Shown here: positions 60,951 through 64,000 of the stretch, in pieces
Layout: each line of letters starts with the position of its first letter
How positions within the stretch are numbered: position 1 is the first letter of the stretch
Origin: Marinococcus halophilus
Lineage (GTDB): Bacteria; Bacillota; Bacilli; Bacillales; Marinococcaceae
Direction of reading: 5' to 3'
Assembly (NCBI RefSeq): GCF_002265875.1
Contig: NZ_NPFA01000007.1
Coordinates: forward strand, 137,425 to 201,424
DNA length: 64,000 nt
The notes under the pieces: model-generated
What the model was told of the DNA's origin: nothing
Databases searched by the model: none
The model's input: only the letters and a program-made list of their open reading frames with translations
Program-made: the position numbers and the translations under genes

Positions 60951-61286
60951 ATGAACGGAACAAATATTTTTTTAGACGACGTCCGACAGTCTCCGGATAA
61001 TCACGTATTGGTGAAAACAGCGGAAGAATGCATGCGACTGCTGCAAAACACGGCTGACGTCAGCCATCTGTCGCTTGACCATGACTTGGGAACGAAGTAT
61101 TTTAACGGTTTTTCCGTTGTGCTGTATTTACTCGAAAAACAAATTATACCTTCAAAAATTACCATACACTCAGCGAATGCAGTGGGCGGCAAACGAATGT
61201 ACCGGAGACTAATGGAAGCGCGCAAGTCCGGGGAACTTCCGGAACAAGTGAAGATCCTGCACCGGCCGCTGCCGTTAAATGCCTAA
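60951..61286 (+). CDS. cREC cyclic-phosphate-type receiver-like protein
   Basis: A 111-aa single-domain protein with NIFLDDVRQSP, VSHLSLDHDLG and ITIHSANAVGGKRMY. It belongs to the cREC (receiver-like) family predicted to process cyclic phosphates in signalling. The DD pair and the HD residue support catalytic competence. ATG 60951 follows AAAGGATGG. Confidence 0.8.
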   Translation: MNGTNIFLDDVRQSPDNHVLVKTAEECMRLLQNTADVSHLSLDHDLGTKYFNGFSVVLYLLEKQIIPSKITIHSANAVGGKRMYRRLMEARKSGELPEQVKILHRPLPLNA

Positions 61287-61287
61287 A

Positions 61288-61313
61288 AAGAAGCCTTCCG
61301 GGGCTTCTTTTTT
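61288..61313 (+). terminator. Terminator after cREC gene
   Basis: AAGAAGCC pairs with GGCTTCTT around TTCCGG, followed by TTTT. Confidence 0.88.
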
Positions 61314-61366
61314 ATATAACGGGGGAAGCTTTGCTATAATGGACAATGAAAAAGGAGGGGTAAGCT

Positions 61367-61657
61367 ATGCAAATACAGCTGACCGACCGGGCGGCCGACG
61401 CGATTCGCCGCCTCGAGGATAAACAGACGATTACGATTGCCTACGAATTTACGGGCGGGTGCCAGGGGCTGCAGGAATTCCAGCTGCATGCCTCTCCCGG
61501 GACAACGCCGGAAGCCAGAGCGGCCGACGAAGACACGTGGCATCTGCTGGAGCCGTCGCCGGTGCTTGACTATCATCCAACTCTCAAATGGATGCTAAAA
61601 AATAAAAACCAGACCATTGCCAACAACATTCATTTGTATGAACAGACGGAGGCGTAA
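61367..61657 (+). CDS. HesB/IscA-like Fe-S biogenesis domain protein
   Basis: A 96-aa protein with a HesB-type strand pattern (QIQLTDRAADAIRRL, ITIAYEFTGGCQGLQEFQL, LDYHPTLKWMLKN). Only one Cys is visible, so it lacks the CxGxxC...CxC set of A-type carriers and probably does not hold a cluster alone. AAAGGAGG RBS. Next to an ABC ATPase gene. Confidence 0.72.
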   Translation: MQIQLTDRAADAIRRLEDKQTITIAYEFTGGCQGLQEFQLHASPGTTPEARAADEDTWHLLEPSPVLDYHPTLKWMLKNKNQTIANNIHLYEQTEA

Positions 61658-61669
61658 GGAGGACAGGTG

Positions 61670-62470
61670 ATGGAGCGTTTAGTGGATATAAAAAACGTCA
61701 GCGTGCGGACGAACGGGCGGAGCCGGCTGGAGGACGTTTCGTTTGCAGTCAATCAGGGCGAACACCGTGCTCTTCTCGGCTTAAATGGTTCCGGCAAAAC
61801 CACGCTGCTGCAGGTGATTTTAGGGCAGGTATGGGCTGCGGAAGGAGAAGTGCACACCTGGTTTGGCCGGCATGGCAGGGTGAACATGCAGGAGCTCCGC
61901 CGGGAAATCGGCATTGTCAGTAACGCCCTGGACGATCAGTACCAGCACCGCGCGGGGGAAACTGCCCGCAACGTCGCCTTAAGCGGTTATTTTGCGAGCA
62001 TCGGTGTTTACGAACAGGCACCGGAGACGGCCATGGAACGGGCGGAGGAAGCTCTGCGCACGTTCGGGGTATCACAGTACAGAGACGTACCGTATGCCGC
62101 GCTTTCCCAGGGGGAGAAGCGCCGGGTAATGCTTGCGAGGGCGTGGACGACAGGAGCAAAGCTGCTCCTTCTTGATGAACCCTGTACCGGCCTTGATGTG
62201 AAGGGAAGAGAGGAGCTAATCGCAGGGCTTGAAGCGTCGCTGCAGGTCCCGGAGGCACCGACCGTGCTGTATGTAACCCATCACCTTGAAGAGCTGCCGG
62301 GAGCCGTAGAAGCTGCAACGATTATGAAAAATGGCCGGGTTCAGGCGGATGGAAAGAAACAGAACGTGCTGACGGATGAAGAGGTTTCCAGCGCGTTTGA
62401 TGTAGCTGGGAGCATCCAATGGCATGAGCAGCGGCCGTGGTTTATTACGGGAGGAGCCCCGATACGCTGA
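61670..62470 (+). CDS. ABC transporter ATP-binding protein (YlmA-like)
   Basis: About 266 aa. Walker A GLNGSGKTTLL, signature LSQGEKRRV, Walker B LLLLDEPCTGLD and the H-loop VTHHLEEL are all intact. No permease is next to it, so it is an orphan ATPase like B. subtilis YlmA. ATG 61670 fits the AAGGAGG. Confidence 0.88.
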   Translation: MERLVDIKNVSVRTNGRSRLEDVSFAVNQGEHRALLGLNGSGKTTLLQVILGQVWAAEGEVHTWFGRHGRVNMQELRREIGIVSNALDDQYQHRAGETARNVALSGYFASIGVYEQAPETAMERAEEALRTFGVSQYRDVPYAALSQGEKRRVMLARAWTTGAKLLLLDEPCTGLDVKGREELIAGLEASLQVPEAPTVLYVTHHLEELPGAVEAATIMKNGRVQADGKKQNVLTDEEVSSAFDVAGSIQWHEQRPWFITGGAPIR

Positions 62471-62559
62471 CCGCCGAACGTAGCCGTTCGGTTCTTAAAT
62501 AAAATTTCAATTATCGTATTTATTATAAAAACAAAATTAAAAAGCTATAAAAAAAAAAG

Positions 62560-62596
62560 CAAAAATGAAGCCCCATCCTTATTTAGGAAAGGGCTT
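62560..62596 (-). terminator. Probable terminator of the oxidoreductase gene
   Basis: AAGCCC pairs with GGGCTT, with CCT/AGG inside; on the minus strand a TTTTT tract follows. Confidence 0.6.
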
Positions 62597-62606
62597 GAGA
62601 GCATAT

Positions 62607-63590
62607 TCACGTATCAAATGAGGCCACAATTTTCCCGCGTGTATGGCCGTCCTGCATTTCCTGTAGTGCTTTCGGGATCTCCTGGAAGCTGATCGTGCGG
62701 TTGAGGGAAGGCTTCACTTTTCCCTGCGAAGCAAGCTCTCCAAGCTCCCGTGCCATATAGCCGAGGTCTTTAATCTGTGCTTCATCATCCGAACGGTACA
62801 CAAATCCAAGTGCCACTTCATGAATCGAAGGGGCGAGCGTTTTTGCTACGTAGTGGGAAAGGTCAGGCCATTCAACCACAGCAATCAAATGCCCGTTAAA
62901 CGCGAGGTAATCCAGGGCTTCGGTGGCTGTTTCGCGGCCGACCAGATCAAGAACCACATCGACCCCACGGCCGTCGGTTAATTTGTGTACTTCTTCCACC
63001 ACGTTCTGGCTGCGGTAGTCAATCACCTGATCGGCCCCCAGCTCTTTCACGTAGTCCGCATTTTCGTCCGAACAGGTGGAAAACACGGTGAGCCCAAGAT
63101 GCTTGGCAAGCTGTACGGCAAAGCTTCCTACGCCGCCGGACCCAGCCTGAATCATAATCGTCTGGCCAGGGCGGAGCGGGGCCTTCCGGTACAGCGACTG
63201 GTAGGCCGTGAAACCGGCCGTCGGCATCGACGCTGCTTCCACATGCGTCAGGCCTTTCGGCACTGATGACACCACGTCCGCCCGCGTAGTCGTAAATTCC
63301 GCAAACCCACCGTCTTCTGTCATATTTCCATGATAATACACTTCATCCCCGGCTGACCAATCGGTTACATCCGCGCCAACTGCATCGACTACCCCGGACA
63401 CGTCCAGTCCCGAAACGTGAGGGAACGACCATTCCGGGAGAGGAGATTCCATTAATTTATAATCGACCGGATTTAATCCCACAGCGTGAACTTTGATGCG
63501 GAGCTCATGAGCTTCCGGCTCCGGCACCTCCATATCGGTTTCCTGCAGCTGGCCGGGGCCGCCGGCTTCATTTATAACAAGTGCTTTCAT
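62607..63590 (-). CDS. Quinone oxidoreductase-like MDR dehydrogenase
   Basis: A 327-aa zinc-independent medium-chain dehydrogenase/reductase. The N-terminal GroES-like part has VHAVGLNPVDYKLME and VSGLDVSGVVDAVG. The Rossmann motif is IQAGSGGVGSFAVQLAKHLG, which suits NADPH. It resembles zinc-binding-dehydrogenase-labelled quinone oxidoreductases, but zinc ligands are missing. It is monocistronic. Confidence 0.9.
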   Translation of the reverse strand: MKALVINEAGGPGQLQETDMEVPEPEAHELRIKVHAVGLNPVDYKLMESPLPEWSFPHVSGLDVSGVVDAVGADVTDWSAGDEVYYHGNMTEDGGFAEFTTTRADVVSSVPKGLTHVEAASMPTAGFTAYQSLYRKAPLRPGQTIMIQAGSGGVGSFAVQLAKHLGLTVFSTCSDENADYVKELGADQVIDYRSQNVVEEVHKLTDGRGVDVVLDLVGRETATEALDYLAFNGHLIAVVEWPDLSHYVAKTLAPSIHEVALGFVYRSDDEAQIKDLGYMARELGELASQGKVKPSLNRTISFQEIPKALQEMQDGHTRGKIVASFDT

Positions 63591-63730
63591 TTTATCAGCC
63601 TCCTGCTCCTTCTATACCTTCCCGATACGAGACAAAAACATCCAAAAATGAAAAACTCCTGGCTGCAAATCTTTAACACCGGCCGGGCGGGGCCGATATA
63701 TAAAGTAAAGAGAACCGGGAGGGAAACGGC

Positions 63731-63866
63731 ATGTCTTTAGCAAGTGAAAAAAATATTCTATTGGAATCAGGAACCAACGAGCTCGAAATCGTTTTATTTT
63801 CCGTCGGAAACAGCCAATTTGGCATTAATGTCTTAAAGGTGCGCGAAATCATTCGAGAGCATAAAA
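63731..63866 (+). pseudogene. cheV: cheV N-terminal fragment, interrupted by an IS
   Basis: [20 protein letters not shown]... and [15 protein letters not shown] match the start of CheV, the CheW-like chemotaxis coupling protein. After REII the sequence no longer follows the CheW domain and the frame ends at 63913. The break coincides with the left end of an insertion sequence. The rest of cheV may lie past it, outside the window. Confidence 0.8.
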
Positions 63867-63897
63867 TAGTTTGTGTAAACGATCGATCACCAAAAAA

Positions 63898-63956
63898 GGA
63901 AGTCCTTTTCTAGTAGAATGAAGTTACCGACCACATCCACAGAAAAGAGGACTTCC
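63898..63956 (+). promoter_or_regulatory. Inverted repeat that can hide the transposase RBS
   Basis: GGAAGTCCTTTTCT (63898-63911) pairs with AGAAAAGAGGACTTCC (63941-63956, 2-nt bulge). The right arm contains the AAGAGG RBS. Transcripts entering from cheV would fold the RBS away, as known for other ISs. Confidence 0.7.
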
Positions 63957-63959
63957 CTA

Positions 63960-64000
63960 TGAATAATTTTACTACAGATATTGCTCACGCTCTAGTCCAA
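63960..64000 (+). CDS. Transposase, N-terminal fragment
   Basis: MNNFTTDIAHALVQ is in frame to the window end, with AAGAGG upstream. It resembles the starts of IS256-family (Mutator-like) transposases. Too short to classify firmly. Confidence 0.55.

Larger units (their letters stand above)
63867..64000 (+). mobile_element. Insertion sequence, left end (partial)
   Basis: It begins near ATAGTTTGTGTAAACGATC, a terminal sequence of the GTGTAAA type common in IS256-like elements, and holds a transposase start at 63960. The exact boundary is uncertain by a few bases. The right end lies outside the window, so target duplication cannot be seen. Confidence 0.7.

Overview
The window looks like chromosomal DNA of a spore-forming, probably halotolerant or alkaliphilic member of the Bacillaceae (Firmicutes). 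The evidence is B. subtilis-like gene order (hflX-ynbB-glnR-glnA; lexA-yneA-yneB-ynzC-tkt-yneF; ccdC, aconitase, yneP, yneQ), strong AGGAGG-type ribosome binding sites, TTG and GTG starts, GlnR/Zur/LexA/FNR-type operators, and very acidic small proteins. The genus is inferred only; no rRNA or tRNA gene was recognised.

Layout. 1-7.8 kb is a metal-homeostasis block: a truncated secreted-protein gene, a CadC-type repressor with a Cd/Zn/Pb efflux ATPase, and a Zur-type zinc-starvation set (ZnuA, ZinT, a COG0523 GTPase and a coupled flavoprotein) behind two Zur boxes. 7.9-9.5 kb holds a universal stress protein (Usp) operon. 10.1-15.8 kb holds a divergent tyrosine recombinase and the hflX-ynbB-glnR-glnA core. 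15.8-24.4 kb is accessory: a DnaD/DnaC replication module, a duplicated small-gene block with one decayed copy, secreted acidic proteins and many orphan small ORFs. 24.4-26.2 kb has an NlpC/P60 hydrolase and a secreted nuclease. 26.4-31.9 kb is a stress and redox cluster: three more Usp genes, an FNR-type regulator with a C-terminal Cys cluster, a LuxR-type regulator with a degenerate receiver, and a perfect FNR palindrome. 31.9-38.3 kb is an island of about 14 small orphan genes, all on the + strand, mostly with their own RBS and often their own terminator, and containing several paralogous families. 38.3-63.6 kb is conserved core: SOS genes, transketolase, a heterodimeric ABC exporter, aconitase, a double AAA+ protein, nadE, metA, a YkuI-like EAL protein, a double dynamin and small genes. 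At the right edge a cheV gene is interrupted by an insertion sequence.

How the parts may work together. CadC/CadA and the Zur set manage zinc excess and scarcity respectively. The FNR box between divergent operons, the FNR regulator and four Usp genes suggest an oxygen-limitation stress regulon that includes a small protein family found twice immediately upstream of tandem Usp genes. The most novel material is the small-protein island and the Usp-linked family; neither has a function readable from sequence.
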